Shown here piece after piece: positions 19,384 through 28,204 of a DNA stretch of 64,000 bases. Below the pieces are notes generated by a model. The model searched no databases, was not told where the DNA came from, and saw only the letters and a program-made list of their open reading frames with translations. A program made the position numbers and the translations under genes. Position 1 is the stretch's first letter. Each line of letters opens with the position of its first letter. The stretch spans positions 47,224 to 111,223 of the forward strand of contig JAITLO010000011.1 in assembly GCA_031277855.1 (NCBI GenBank), in the 5' to 3' direction. The stretch comes from Acidovorax sp. Its GTDB lineage: Bacteria > Pseudomonadota > Gammaproteobacteria > Burkholderiales > Burkholderiaceae_C.

Positions 19384-19413
19384 CCGGGTATAAATTTGGT
19401 TATTTATACCCGG
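19384..19413. promoter_or_regulatory. Perfect 12-bp inverted repeat before the DUF2239 gene (candidate operator)
   Basis: CCGGGTATAAAT at 19384-19395 is repeated inverted as ATTTATACCCGG at 19402-19413, with a six-base spacer. It lies 37 bases before the ATG at 19451, inside an AT-rich promoter-like stretch. Dyad symmetry and position suggest a regulator binding site over the promoter. There is no T run after it, so it is not a standard terminator. Confidence 0.5.
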
Positions 19414-19450
19414 GCAAAATTTACCCATTCCAAAAGCAGCGAGTCTTCCC

Positions 19451-20104
19451 ATGCAGCGCCTCCCCAGTTTCACCAGCTTTCACGGTCACCAGCGTTTGGC
19501 CAGTGGTTCGCTCGCGGTCAATGCCCTGGCCGTGCGCCAGATGTTGCCGACGGCGGTGGCGCCGGTGCTGGTGTTTGACGACCGCACGGGCCGCAGCATC
19601 GATCTGGACCTGCGTGGCAGCGATGCCGAGGTCCAGGCCCGCATGGATGCCCAGGCCCAGGCCATGCTCCAGAGCGATGTCGGCGATGCCGATCGCGACA
19701 GCGATGGCAGTGTTGCCGAAGCTGGCCCGCGCGGCCGCGGCCGGCCCAAGCTGGGCGTGGTGGCGCGTGAGGTGACATTGCTGCCCCGCCACTGGGACTG
19801 GTTGGCGTCGCAACCCGGTGGCGCCTCGGTGGCGCTGCGCAAGCTGGTGGAGGCCGCACGCAAAAGCGGCCACGCGGCCGAGCAGCAGCGCCTGGCGCGC
19901 GAGCGGGCCTATCAGCCGATGCTGGCCCTGGCCGGCGATCTGCCCGGCTTTGAAGAGGCTACGCGCGCCCTGTTTGCCGGAGACGGCCAGCGCCTGCATG
20001 CGCTGTTGACGGATTGGCCCGCCGATGTGGGCCGCTATGTGCTGGCGCTGGCCAGCAGTTCACACGACGATGCGCCCGATCAGGGTCAGGAGGCCTCCGC
20101 ATGA
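19451..20104 (+). CDS. DUF2239 family protein
   Basis: The 217-residue protein has no known function. The conserved C-terminal half has GRGRPKLGVVAREVTLLPRH near residues 94-113, then DWLASQPGGASVALRKLVEAARK. This resembles the helix-turn-helix-like or ribbon region seen across the family, preceded by an AT-hook-like RGRGRPKLG. The N-terminal part has VLVFDDRTGRSIDLDL. No signal peptide or membrane segment is present. Its stop overlaps the start of the hydrolase gene as ATGA. The AT-hook-like motif and the dyad just upstream would fit an autoregulated DNA-binding protein, but that is inference. Confidence 0.8.
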   Translation: MQRLPSFTSFHGHQRLASGSLAVNALAVRQMLPTAVAPVLVFDDRTGRSIDLDLRGSDAEVQARMDAQAQAMLQSDVGDADRDSDGSVAEAGPRGRGRPKLGVVAREVTLLPRHWDWLASQPGGASVALRKLVEAARKSGHAAEQQRLARERAYQPMLALAGDLPGFEEATRALFAGDGQRLHALLTDWPADVGRYVLALASSSHDDAPDQGQEASA

Positions 20105-21030
20105 GCCCAACCACAGTCACCACTTTCACTGCCCAGGCTACGGCGCCACAGTTCACCCAGGCCAACGGCCTGCGTATCTGCTGGGACAGCGTGGGCGACC
20201 CACAGGCCGAAGCCGTCTTGCTTCTGCCCGGTCTGGGCACACAGCTGCTGCGCTGGTCGCCGTCGTTTTGCCAACGGCTGGTGGAGCAGGGCTTTCGCGT
20301 GCTGCGCATGGACTTGCGCGATGCGGGCCTGTCCAGCCACCTGCATGACGCAGGTGTGCCGGCGTTTGCCGAACTGGCGGCCGCACTGGCCGCGGGCCAG
20401 CGCCCGCAAGTGCCCTATACCCTGCACGATATGGCGGCCGATGTGACGGGGCTGCTGGATGCGCTGCAGCTGGAGCGTGTGCACCTGGTGGGCCGCTCCA
20501 TGGGCGGCATGCTGGCGCAGCTGCTGGCCGGCAGCCAGCCGCAGCGCGTGCGCTCGCTGTGCACCATCATGTCCAGCAGCGGCAACCCGCGCCTGCCCCA
20601 GGCCGATCCCGAGGTGATGGGGCTGATGATGCGTCCCGGCCCACGTCCGGAGCAGGGTGAAGAGGCTTATCTGGACCACGCCATGGTGTTTGCCCAGCGC
20701 ATTGCCAGCCCCGCATACTTTGATGCCCAGGCCCAGCGGGCGCTGCTGCGTGCCGAGCTGCAGCGCGCTTACAACCCCGCCGGCACGGCGCGGCAGGTGG
20801 CTGCCATTGCCGCCACCGGTGATCTGCATCCCTGGCTGGCGCAGATCACTGCACCGACCTTGGTCGTGCATGGCGCCGAAGATGTGCTGATTCCACCGGC
20901 CTGTGGCCGGGATTCGGCCGATGCCATTGCCGGGGCCGAGTGGCTGCTGCTGCCCGGCATGGGCCATGATCTGCCGGCGGCGCTGGAGGCGCAGATTGCG
21001 GATGCCATCGCCCGCAATGCCAGGCGTTAG
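20101..21030 (+). CDS. Alpha/beta hydrolase
   Basis: The 309-residue protein has the hydrolase fold: oxyanion-region LLLPGLGTQLLRW near residues 41-53, nucleophile elbow VGRSMGGM (Ser near residue 135), the acid in VVHGAEDVLIPPACG near residue 260, and the catalytic histidine in LLLPGMGHDLP near residue 288. It resembles 3-oxoadipate enol-lactonase/haloperoxidase-type esterases, but the substrate is unknown. ATG 20101 overlaps the DUF2239 stop, so the two are co-translated. Confidence 0.85.
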   Translation: MSPTTVTTFTAQATAPQFTQANGLRICWDSVGDPQAEAVLLLPGLGTQLLRWSPSFCQRLVEQGFRVLRMDLRDAGLSSHLHDAGVPAFAELAAALAAGQRPQVPYTLHDMAADVTGLLDALQLERVHLVGRSMGGMLAQLLAGSQPQRVRSLCTIMSSSGNPRLPQADPEVMGLMMRPGPRPEQGEEAYLDHAMVFAQRIASPAYFDAQAQRALLRAELQRAYNPAGTARQVAAIAATGDLHPWLAQITAPTLVVHGAEDVLIPPACGRDSADAIAGAEWLLLPGMGHDLPAALEAQIADAIARNARR

Positions 21031-21071
21031 AGGCGCTACGCACGCTGTGCGCTCACGCTGCTAACACGTTC

Positions 21072-23333
21072 TTAGAGCGTCGCCAGTGCAGCACGGACCT
21101 CGCTGGGGGACAGCAGCTCGCTCAGAATGCGCGGCGGCTGGCCCGGCGCGTACAGCACATAAACCGGCACGCCGCTGCGGCCCAGGCGCGTCAGCTCGGC
21201 GGTGATGGCGGGGTCGCGCCGTGTCCAGTCGGCACGCAGCAGGGCCACATTGCGCTGGGCAAAGTCGGCCAGCACGGTGGGGTCGGACAAGGTGGTCTTC
21301 TTGTTGAACTGGCAGGTCACGCACCAGGCTGCGGTGAAGTCCACAAACGCCGGCTGGCCTGCGGTTTGCAGCGTGGTCACCTGCTCGGCGCTCCAGGGCT
21401 GCCACAGCGGGGTGTTGTCCGCAGCCGTGGCGGCCGCCTGAGGCTCTACCGGCTGCAGCACCAGGCGCGCGGCCGAGGGCAGCAGCCACACCGACAGCGC
21501 CAGCACCAGGCCAGCCAACAGCCAGCGGCTGCGGCCGGACAGGGTCAGCGCCCAGGACAGGGCGGCCAGCAGCAGCAGCAGGCCCAGCAGGGCGGCCGCG
21601 CCGTCAATACCGCTTTGCTGGCCCAGCACCCATACCAGCCACACCACGGTGGCAAACATGGGGAAGGCCATGGCGCGACGGAAGATGTCCATCCAGGCGC
21701 CGGGGCGGGGCAGCCAGCGCAGCACGGCGGGTATCAAACAGGCCAGCACATAGGGCAGGGCCATGCCCACGCCCAGGGCGGCAAACACCGTCAAGGCCTG
21801 TGCTGCGGGCATGCCCACGGCAAAGCCCAGCGAGGCACCCATAAAGGGCGCGGTGCAGGGCGAGGCAATGGCCACGGCCAGCACGCCGGAGAGGAAGGCA
21901 TCGGCCACCGGGTGGCGGGCCTGGGCGCTGGCCCAGCGGCTGGGCAGCAGCATGCGCAGCTCGAACAGTCCGGCCAGATTCAGGCCAATGAGGGTGAACA
22001 GCGCGGCCAGCGCGGCCACCACGCCGGGGGACTGCAGCTGAAAGCCCCAGCCCAGCTGCTCGCCCGCTGCGCGCAGGCCCAGCAGCAAGCCGCCCAGGGC
22101 CAGAAAGCTCACGATCACGCCGGCGCCATAGGCCAGGCCGCCGGTGCGGCGCGCGGCCGCCGTGGTACCGGGCTGGGTAAAGGCCAGCAGCTTGATGGCC
22201 AGCACGGGGAACACGCAGGGCATCAGGTTCAGAATCAAGCCGCCCAGCAGGCCACCGAGCACGGCCAGCCACAGGCTGGAGCTGGCGCCAGGATCGGTGC
22301 TGGGGCTGTCGGCAGGCTGCGCTGCCGTTGCTGCCACGCGGTTGGCTTCCAGTGCCGCAGCCAGCGCGGGGGAGACCGTGGCCACATCGGCCGCCTGCCA
22401 CTGGCCTTCCACCGGTGCCACCACACGCCAGGCTTGGGCGGGCGGGGCGTGGGCCACATCGCTGCCTGCAGCGGGCAGGCCCAGCACAATGGGCAGACTG
22501 GTCGGCGTGTCGCCACGCATCTCGGACAGCGGCAGCTCGGCCGTCCAGCTGCCGCCGCGCCAGGCCTGGGTCCAGTCCTTGCCCAACTCGGCCGCATGCA
22601 CAAAGGTTTCGGCCGACTCAGGGTAGAAGGCGAGCTGCTTGCCCAGGGCGGCAGCGGGCAGGCCGTCGACCTGCAGGCGCACGCGTTCGCCACCAGGCAG
22701 CACGGTAAAACGGGCCTCGCCATTGAGCACCTGGGGAGCCCGGTGGGCGGCCTGGGCAAAGTCGGCAGCGGCCATGGCCATGCTGCCCTGCACGGGCAGC
22801 TCCAGCGTGAAGCGCCCGTCTTCCGGTATGCATTCCACCCGGCACACCAGCCAGCTGGCCTGCAGCTGGATCTGGGCCATGCCCTTAGCATCGGGGCTGA
22901 AGTCCGGGGTGACGGTGATGGGCACGGGCAGCAGCACCTGGCCTTCATAGCCATAGTTCAGCATGGAACCCACGCGGATCTGCTGGGGTACCGGCCACTG
23001 GATGTCGCCCGCCACCATGCCGGGCGGCAGCTCCCAGTCCAGCTGTGTGGGCAGGCCGGAGTCGCCCGCGTTCTTCCAGTAGGTGTGCCAGCCGGGCTGG
23101 TGGCGTATGCGCAGGCCCAGTGTCAGCGGCTGGCCGGGGGCAATGCCGTTGGGGGCCAGGGCCACCAGCTCGGCGTGCACGCGTGGGGTTTCCACGGCGG
23201 CGCTGCTCCCGGCTGCGGCCGGGTTGCCCAGCTTCAGCTGAAACTGGGCATGGGCGTTGGGCAGCCACAGCAGAAGGGCGGACAACAGCAGGCGGGCGAG
23301 AAAAGCGGGGAAGAGGAGGGCTGGCTGAAACAT
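21072..23333 (-). CDS. dsbD: Thiol:disulfide interchange protein DsbD
   Basis: The roughly 753-residue protein carries electrons from cytoplasmic thioredoxin across the inner membrane to periplasmic reductases. A signal peptide (FPAFLARLLLSALLLWLPNAHA) precedes the N-terminal immunoglobulin-like domain with the cysteine pair VCRVEC near residue 170. The central eight-helix domain has one redox cysteine in LMPCVFPVLAIKLLAF and one in IASPCTAPFMGASLGF. The C-terminal thioredoxin-like domain has WCVTC. All six redox cysteines are present. The start is ATG 23333 or ATG 23360 (nine residues longer). The open frame continues much further upstream, across the MATE gene, without DsbD homology. Confidence 0.93.
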   Translation of the reverse strand: MFQPALLFPAFLARLLLSALLLWLPNAHAQFQLKLGNPAAAGSSAAVETPRVHAELVALAPNGIAPGQPLTLGLRIRHQPGWHTYWKNAGDSGLPTQLDWELPPGMVAGDIQWPVPQQIRVGSMLNYGYEGQVLLPVPITVTPDFSPDAKGMAQIQLQASWLVCRVECIPEDGRFTLELPVQGSMAMAAADFAQAAHRAPQVLNGEARFTVLPGGERVRLQVDGLPAAALGKQLAFYPESAETFVHAAELGKDWTQAWRGGSWTAELPLSEMRGDTPTSLPIVLGLPAAGSDVAHAPPAQAWRVVAPVEGQWQAADVATVSPALAAALEANRVAATAAQPADSPSTDPGASSSLWLAVLGGLLGGLILNLMPCVFPVLAIKLLAFTQPGTTAAARRTGGLAYGAGVIVSFLALGGLLLGLRAAGEQLGWGFQLQSPGVVAALAALFTLIGLNLAGLFELRMLLPSRWASAQARHPVADAFLSGVLAVAIASPCTAPFMGASLGFAVGMPAAQALTVFAALGVGMALPYVLACLIPAVLRWLPRPGAWMDIFRRAMAFPMFATVVWLVWVLGQQSGIDGAAALLGLLLLLAALSWALTLSGRSRWLLAGLVLALSVWLLPSAARLVLQPVEPQAAATAADNTPLWQPWSAEQVTTLQTAGQPAFVDFTAAWCVTCQFNKKTTLSDPTVLADFAQRNVALLRADWTRRDPAITAELTRLGRSGVPVYVLYAPGQPPRILSELLSPSEVRAALATL

Positions 23334-23386
23334 GGCAGCAATTGGAGACAGGTGCGCCATTTTGGTTCCAGAGCGTGAAGCCAGTC

Positions 23387-24916
23387 TTATGTGCCAGTTT
23401 TCTGCGAGGGGATGTGGGCGCTGGAGGCAGGGTCGGCATCCGCACTGGCGGGGTCTGCTTGGGCGCCGACGCAGCACACCGGCGTGGGCGGCTGGCCGGC
23501 AACTTCGGCCGGCGTGGCCACGGGGTCGTGCGGGGCATTGGGCAGCATGCGGGCCGAGCGCCAGCCACCCCAGCGGTAATAGGCCAGAATCATCAGCACC
23601 GAGGCCGCCGAGCTGATGGGAAAGCTCCACCAGATGGCATCCACGCCCAGCCAAGGCTGCAGCCACTTGGCCGCCGGCACGCGTATGCCCCACATGGCAA
23701 TGCCCAGAATCACCATGGGCACCAGCACGGCGCCGGTGGCACGCACCACACCCGAGAGCACAAAGGTCACGCCAAAAAACAGAAACGAGCCTATGGCAAT
23801 GTGGTTGAGGTGGCGGGCTACGGAAAGCGAGGCGCTGCCAGTGGGCAAAAACCAGCCCAGCACCCAGCGGTCCAGCAACACGATCAAGGCAATCAGGCTG
23901 CCCGTCATCACGATGTTGGCCAGCATGCCGGCACGGGCCGTGGCATCCACACGCTTCCACAGGCCGGCGCCCACGTTCTGCGCCGCCATGGACGAGCAGG
24001 CCGCGCCTATGGCCATGGCCGGCATTTGCACATAGGTCCACAGCTGCAGTGCGGCGCTATAGGCCGAGGCGGTCAACACGCCGTAGGCATTGACCATGGA
24101 GATCATGGCAATCATGGCCATGGAAATCATCACCAGCTGCACGCCCATGGGCAGGCCTTTGACCACCAGGGTGCGCACAATGGCCAGGTCGGGCTCGAAC
24201 AAGCCCAGCTGACGCCTGCCAATCCACAGCGGGTGGTGGCGCAGCCGCAGCCAGGCCAGCAAGGCGGAAAAGCTCAGCCCATTGGCAATCAGCGTGGCCA
24301 TGGCCGAGCCCTGCACACCCCAGGCCGGCACCGGGCCCCAGCCAAAAATCAGCAAGGGGTTGAGTGCAATGTCCAGCATCACCACCAGCAGCAAAAACCA
24401 GAAAGGCGTCTTGGTGTCGCCCGCACCGCGCAGCACGGCGGTGACGAAGCTGAACATGAACAGCAGCGGAATGGCCAGAAAAATCACCTGCAGATAGGCC
24501 TCTGCCAGCGGCAGCGAGGCCTCGGGTGTGTCCATCCAGCGCATCAAGGTGTGCGACAGCGGCCAGCCCACCAGGGCCAGTACCAGGGAAATCAGCCCAA
24601 AAAACGTGGCGCTGGTACCCAGCACCCGCTTGGCCTGGGCGATGTTGTGCGCGCCCATGGCCTGGGCCACCAGGATGTTGGTGGCCATGCTGATGCCAAA
24701 CATGGCCCCCACCAGGGCAAACAGCACATTGTTGGCATTGGCCGTGGCCGTCAGCGCCGCCTCGCCCAGATGGCCGCCTACCCAGATCGCATTCACCGAG
24801 CCATTGAGCGACTGCAGCACATTGCCCGCCAGAATGGGCAGGGCAAACACCACCAGCGTGGAGGCGATGGGGCCTTGGGTCAGGTCGCGCAGAGCGGGTT
24901 TGGCAGCAGAGGGCAT
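23387..24916 (-). CDS. MATE family efflux transporter
   Basis: The 509-residue inner-membrane protein has twelve predicted helices in two six-helix halves. Family-typical segments are LPILAGNVLQSLNGSVNAIW near residues 27-46, NILVAQAMGAHN near residue 80, and VLRGAGDTKTPFWF near residue 155. MATE proteins export drugs or metabolites by proton or sodium antiport. I use ATG 24916 (MPSAAKPALRD); an in-frame ATG at 24949 is also possible. The C-terminal 40 residues are hydrophilic and proline-rich. Its stop lies about 30-50 bases before the dsbD start, so the two may share a transcript. Confidence 0.9.
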   Translation of the reverse strand: MPSAAKPALRDLTQGPIASTLVVFALPILAGNVLQSLNGSVNAIWVGGHLGEAALTATANANNVLFALVGAMFGISMATNILVAQAMGAHNIAQAKRVLGTSATFFGLISLVLALVGWPLSHTLMRWMDTPEASLPLAEAYLQVIFLAIPLLFMFSFVTAVLRGAGDTKTPFWFLLLVVMLDIALNPLLIFGWGPVPAWGVQGSAMATLIANGLSFSALLAWLRLRHHPLWIGRRQLGLFEPDLAIVRTLVVKGLPMGVQLVMISMAMIAMISMVNAYGVLTASAYSAALQLWTYVQMPAMAIGAACSSMAAQNVGAGLWKRVDATARAGMLANIVMTGSLIALIVLLDRWVLGWFLPTGSASLSVARHLNHIAIGSFLFFGVTFVLSGVVRATGAVLVPMVILGIAMWGIRVPAAKWLQPWLGVDAIWWSFPISSAASVLMILAYYRWGGWRSARMLPNAPHDPVATPAEVAGQPPTPVCCVGAQADPASADADPASSAHIPSQKTGT

Positions 24917-25086
24917 GGCACATTGTGGCCGGGCTGCAGAAAAAACCATAGCTGCCAGCGCGTGTGCAGGGCTACGTTACATGCGAAACCTGTTGAAGAC
25001 CCACCAGGATGGGGCAGTACCAGCTATGGATTTTGGAGGGCCGCAGCACCACCCCGGGCGCTCCGGCGAGGCGCAATAATGCGGGC

Positions 25087-25950
25087 ATGGACCCTCTACC
25101 CGCCTCCTCCTCCCCGCCGCGCTGGCCCGCGCGCCACTGGGCCCAGGTCTCGGCCCGCGACTTTGCGCTGGCGCAGGGCAACGGCCTGGCCGCCGCCACC
25201 GTGGCCGTGCTGCCCGTGGGTGCGGTGGAGCAGCATGGCCCGCATCTGCCGCTGGCCGTGGACACCACATTGGTTGACGGCATCGTCGCTGCAGCCTTGC
25301 CGCAGTTGCCAGAGTCGACGCCGGTGCTGGTGCTGCCCACGCAAAGCATAGGCCTGAGCCTGGAGCACGAAAGCTATGCCGGCACGCTGGGCCTGTCGCC
25401 CGCCACGCTGCTGGCGCTGTGGACGGAAATTGGCGCCTGCGTGGCCCGTGCCGGGGTGAAAAAGCTGCTGCTGTTCAACGCCCATGGCGGCAATGTCAGC
25501 AGCATGGACATCGTGGCCCGGCAGCTGCGCATGCAGTGCGGCCTGCTGGTCTACCACAGCAGCTGGTTCAATCTGCCGCTGCATGGGGCAGATACCGCCT
25601 TCAGTGCCCACGAACACCGCTTTGGCGTGCATGGTGGCGAGGTGGAAACCGCCATGATGCTGCACCTGGCGCCCGAGGCGGTGCGCATGCAGCATGCGCG
25701 CAACTTTGCCTCCAGCTCCGAACAGCGTGCCCAGCATTACCCGATTCTGGGCAACGGTAAAAGCGCCAAACTGGGCTGGGCCATGCAGGACTACAACCCC
25801 CAGGGCGCGGCAGGCAATGCCGCCGCCGCCGATGCGGTGCGGGGCAAGGCCCTGGTGGACGCCGCAGCTGCCAGCCTGGCGGCCCTGCTGCAGGAAATCC
25901 ACCAACTGCCTGCAGACACCGTGGGCGCTGCGCCATTGCCCTTGGGTTAG
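25087..25950 (+). CDS. Creatininase-family amidohydrolase
   Basis: The 287-residue protein has the metal ligands of the creatininase/formamide-hydrolase family: VEQHGPHLPLAVDT near residues 48-61 (Glu, His, Asp), FNAHGGN near residues 134-140 and HGGEVETAMM near residue 182. Members hydrolyse cyclic amides and include creatininase, the riboflavin-pathway FAPy deformylase ArfB and MftE. The substrate here is not determined, and no creatine or cofactor genes are adjacent. ATG 25087 gives a normal family start. The gene is divergent from the MATE gene. Confidence 0.85.
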   Translation: MDPLPASSSPPRWPARHWAQVSARDFALAQGNGLAAATVAVLPVGAVEQHGPHLPLAVDTTLVDGIVAAALPQLPESTPVLVLPTQSIGLSLEHESYAGTLGLSPATLLALWTEIGACVARAGVKKLLLFNAHGGNVSSMDIVARQLRMQCGLLVYHSSWFNLPLHGADTAFSAHEHRFGVHGGEVETAMMLHLAPEAVRMQHARNFASSSEQRAQHYPILGNGKSAKLGWAMQDYNPQGAAGNAAAADAVRGKALVDAAAASLAALLQEIHQLPADTVGAAPLPLG

Positions 25951-25961
25951 GGCCCTAACTT

Positions 25962-26052
25962 CCCCCTCACCCCCACCCTCTCCCGCAAGCGGGCGAGGGA
26001 GTCATGCCGGAGGCAGGCCCCCATCCCCACCTTCCCCCGGCGGGGGAAGGAG
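25962..26052. repeat. Family D short palindromic repeats, copy 2
   Basis: The unit CCTCACCCCCACCCTCTCCC followed by GCAAGCGGGCGAGGGAG is joined to a second unit, CCATCCCCACCTTCCCCC plus GGCGGGGGAAGG. The two units recur in the reverse order near 34841-34948. Each can form a short hairpin. It follows the creatininase-family gene. Confidence 0.75.
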
Positions 26053-26103
26053 CAACAGCCAAGACACGGGGCAAACTGTCCCCTGTCGCATGAAGAGCCC
26101 CTT

Positions 26104-26215
26104 TCGCCAAAGGCAACGAGCAAGGGCCGCCCCGCAGCGAGGTTGCCGTCCCCCTGCCCGCGAGCGCAGCGAGCGAGAGCGGGGGGAAGCGGCGTAGCCG
26201 CTCAGGGGGGTGTCA
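26104..26215 (-). repeat. Family A intergenic repeat, copy 3
   Basis: The copy has CTTTCGCCAAAGGCAACGAG, the GGGCCGCCCCGCAGCGAGG block, CGAGCGCAGCGAGCGAGAGC and CTCAGGGGGGTGTCA at the gene-proximal end. On the minus strand it begins TGACACCCCCCTGAG, and that first TGA is the stop codon of the histidine phosphatase gene. Confidence 0.85.
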
Positions 26216-26884
26216 CGCGAAGGTTACCCACTCCCGCGTCTCGTCCGTATCCAGATGGTTCAGGGTGTTAAAGGTCTGCAGCATCAAACGCTTGGGGCTG
26301 ATGCTGAACTCCGTCACCGCGCTGTTGCGCAGGCGCATGTTCAGCGCAATGCTGGCCTCGGGCGTGGTGCCCAGCACCTGTGACACGGCGGTGGAAATCG
26401 GGCCACCGCTGCTGACCAGCAGCACATTGCCGCCAGCATATTGCTGGCGTATGCGCTCCAGCGCCTGGTGCACGCCACCGGAAAAATCCTCCCAGCTGGG
26501 CATGCCTTCGGGCGTGATCACCCCGCTCATCCACTGGGCCAAGGCATCGCACAGCAGGCGAAAGTGCTGGCGGTAGCGCTCGGGCGTGTCGGGCTTGTCC
26601 AGCGGCTCGGGGTGGATGCTGCGTATCAGCGCATGGCTGTCGTACTCGTTGAGTGCGGGCAGCGCGGTGGCGGCAGGCAGGCCGGGCAGTTGGCGGGCAA
26701 TGCCCTCCAGCGTCTGCACATGGCGGCGTAGCGTGCCGGTGAATACGGCGTCAAAGGACTGACCGCGTTCCTGCCAGTACTGGCCCAGGCGTTCGGCCTG
26801 GGCCGTGCCGCGCGGGCTGAGCTGGTCATAGTTTTCGGCCCCGAAAGATGCCTGGCCGTGGCGTACAAGGTAGAGGGTTCCCAT
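26213..26884 (-). CDS. Histidine phosphatase superfamily protein (phosphoglycerate mutase-like)
   Basis: The 223-residue protein opens with the RHG catalytic motif LYLVRHGQASFGAENYDQLS (phospho-accepting His near residue 9). It continues with the DAVFTGTLRRHVQT core and has the second histidine region altered to LLVSSGGPISTAV near residue 153, where many family members read VSHGG. The loss of that second catalytic histidine, if alignment confirms it, would reduce or change activity. The substrate is unknown. The stop codon is supplied by family A repeat copy 3. Confidence 0.85.
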   Translation of the reverse strand: MGTLYLVRHGQASFGAENYDQLSPRGTAQAERLGQYWQERGQSFDAVFTGTLRRHVQTLEGIARQLPGLPAATALPALNEYDSHALIRSIHPEPLDKPDTPERYRQHFRLLCDALAQWMSGVITPEGMPSWEDFSGGVHQALERIRQQYAGGNVLLVSSGGPISTAVSQVLGTTPEASIALNMRLRNSAVTEFSISPKRLMLQTFNTLNHLDTDETREWVTFA

Positions 26885-27020
26885 GGCGCGGATTGTGTTG
26901 CCGTCGATTTACGCCGCGCTGTCAACCCCGCGACCAGTTGGCGCTTGGGCGACAGGGGACTATCCCGCATGGCTTGTCTGGATTGCCAGGCAGACCGGGG
27001 CGCAGGCCGGTTAAGATAAT

Positions 27021-27035
27021 TGAGAGCTATTCTCA
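27021..27035 (+). promoter_or_regulatory. Probable Fur box before the iron(III) transporter genes
   Basis: TGAGAGCTATTCTCA matches the 7-1-7 Fur-box form TGAGAATNATTCTCA at all but two positions and is preceded by GATAAT. It lies about 135 bases before the fbpA-like start, in the gap between divergent genes. Fur with iron would repress the transporter. Confidence 0.7.
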
Positions 27036-27169
27036 CAACACATAACAGCACGCTCCGCCTCCAGCCCTTGGAATGGCCTTTTTCTGCCCGTCAGTCAAAA
27101 GCCATCGCCGGCCTGGAGGCGGAGCGTGTTTTTTTCTGCGCTTCCTCTACTCACCTTCTGGAGACCTTT

Positions 27170-28204
27170 ATGTTGCAACGCCCCTTGTTTGCCCTGGCCG
27201 CCGTGGCCAGCCTGTGCGCTCCCAGCCTGTCTGCGGCTGCGGCGCCCGAGGCGCTGACGCTCTACACCACGCGCGAGCCGGCGCTGATCCAGCCGCTGCT
27301 GGCGGCGTTCACGGCCAAGACGCAGATCGAGGTGAAGACGGTGTTCGTCAAGGACGGCCTGCTGGAGCGCGTCAAGGCCGAGGGTGAGCGTTCCCCGGCC
27401 GATGTGCTGATGACGGTGGACATCGGCAATTTGCTGGACCTGGTGGACGGTGGCATCACCCAGCCGGTGAAGTCAGCCGCGCTGGAAGCCGCCATTCCCG
27501 CCCAGCTGCGTGACGTCGGCAACCAGTGGTTTGCCCTGTCCATGCGCGCCCGCGTGCTGTATGCCGAAAAGGATTTGAAGATTGGCACCTTCCGCTACGA
27601 AGACCTGGCCAGCCCCAAGTGGAAGGGCAAGGTCTGCAGCCGCGCCGGCCAGCACCCCTACAACACCGCGCTGATCGCCGCCATGATTGCCCACGACGGC
27701 GAGGCCAAGACCGAGCAGTGGCTCAAGGGCGTCAAGGCCAATCTGGCACGCAAGGCCACCGGCGGCGACCGTGATGTGGCGCGTGACATCCTGGGCGGCA
27801 TCTGCGATGTGGGCCTGGCCAACACCTACTACGTGGGCCATATGAAGGCCGCCAAGGAAGGCACGGACGCGCGCAAATGGGGTGACGCCATCCAGGTGAT
27901 CAAGCCCACGTTTGCGGCGGCCAAGAGCGGCACCCACATCAACATCAGCGGCGCCTCGGTGGCCAAGCATGCGCCCCACCGTGCGCAGGCCGTGCAACTG
28001 CTGGAGTTCCTGGTGTCCGAGCCGGCGCAAAACCTCTATGCCCAGGCCAACTACGAACACCCGGTGCGCAAGGGCGTGGCTTTGGACCCGGTGGTGCAGC
28101 AAAGCATTGGCGCCATCCAGATCGACCCGCTGCCGCTGGCCGAGATTGCCAAGTACCGCAAGCAGGCCAGTGCTTTGGTGGATAAAGTCGGGTTTGATAA
28201 GTGA
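27170..28204 (+). CDS. fbpA: Iron(III) ABC transporter, periplasmic substrate-binding protein (FbpA/FutA-like)
   Basis: The 344-residue protein opens with a signal peptide, MLQRPLFALAAVASLCA to about SLSAAAA. The mature protein starts with LTLYTTREPALIQPLLAAF and follows the ferric-binding type: VFVKDGLLERVKAEG, the SPKWKGKVC loop, and GLANTYYVGHM near residue 222, whose tyrosine pair coordinates iron in FbpA. ATG 27170 has GGAGA at good spacing. The Fur-box match upstream supports iron uptake. The stop TGA is the first three bases of family A repeat copy 4, and the permease gene follows only after 430 bases of repeats. Confidence 0.9.
   Translation: MLQRPLFALAAVASLCAPSLSAAAAPEALTLYTTREPALIQPLLAAFTAKTQIEVKTVFVKDGLLERVKAEGERSPADVLMTVDIGNLLDLVDGGITQPVKSAALEAAIPAQLRDVGNQWFALSMRARVLYAEKDLKIGTFRYEDLASPKWKGKVCSRAGQHPYNTALIAAMIAHDGEAKTEQWLKGVKANLARKATGGDRDVARDILGGICDVGLANTYYVGHMKAAKEGTDARKWGDAIQVIKPTFAAAKSGTHINISGASVAKHAPHRAQAVQLLEFLVSEPAQNLYAQANYEHPVRKGVALDPVVQQSIGAIQIDPLPLAEIAKYRKQASALVDKVGFDK

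Noticed and set aside
21366..23378. A 670-codon open frame on the plus strand opposite dsbD
   Set aside because: Low-complexity Gly/Gln/His-rich translation typical of an antisense frame; dsbD has all six redox cysteines on the other strand.
23361..24041. N-terminal extension of dsbD upstream through the MATE gene
   Set aside because: The frame stays open by chance across MATE codons; DsbD homology begins at the signal peptide at about 23333-23360.
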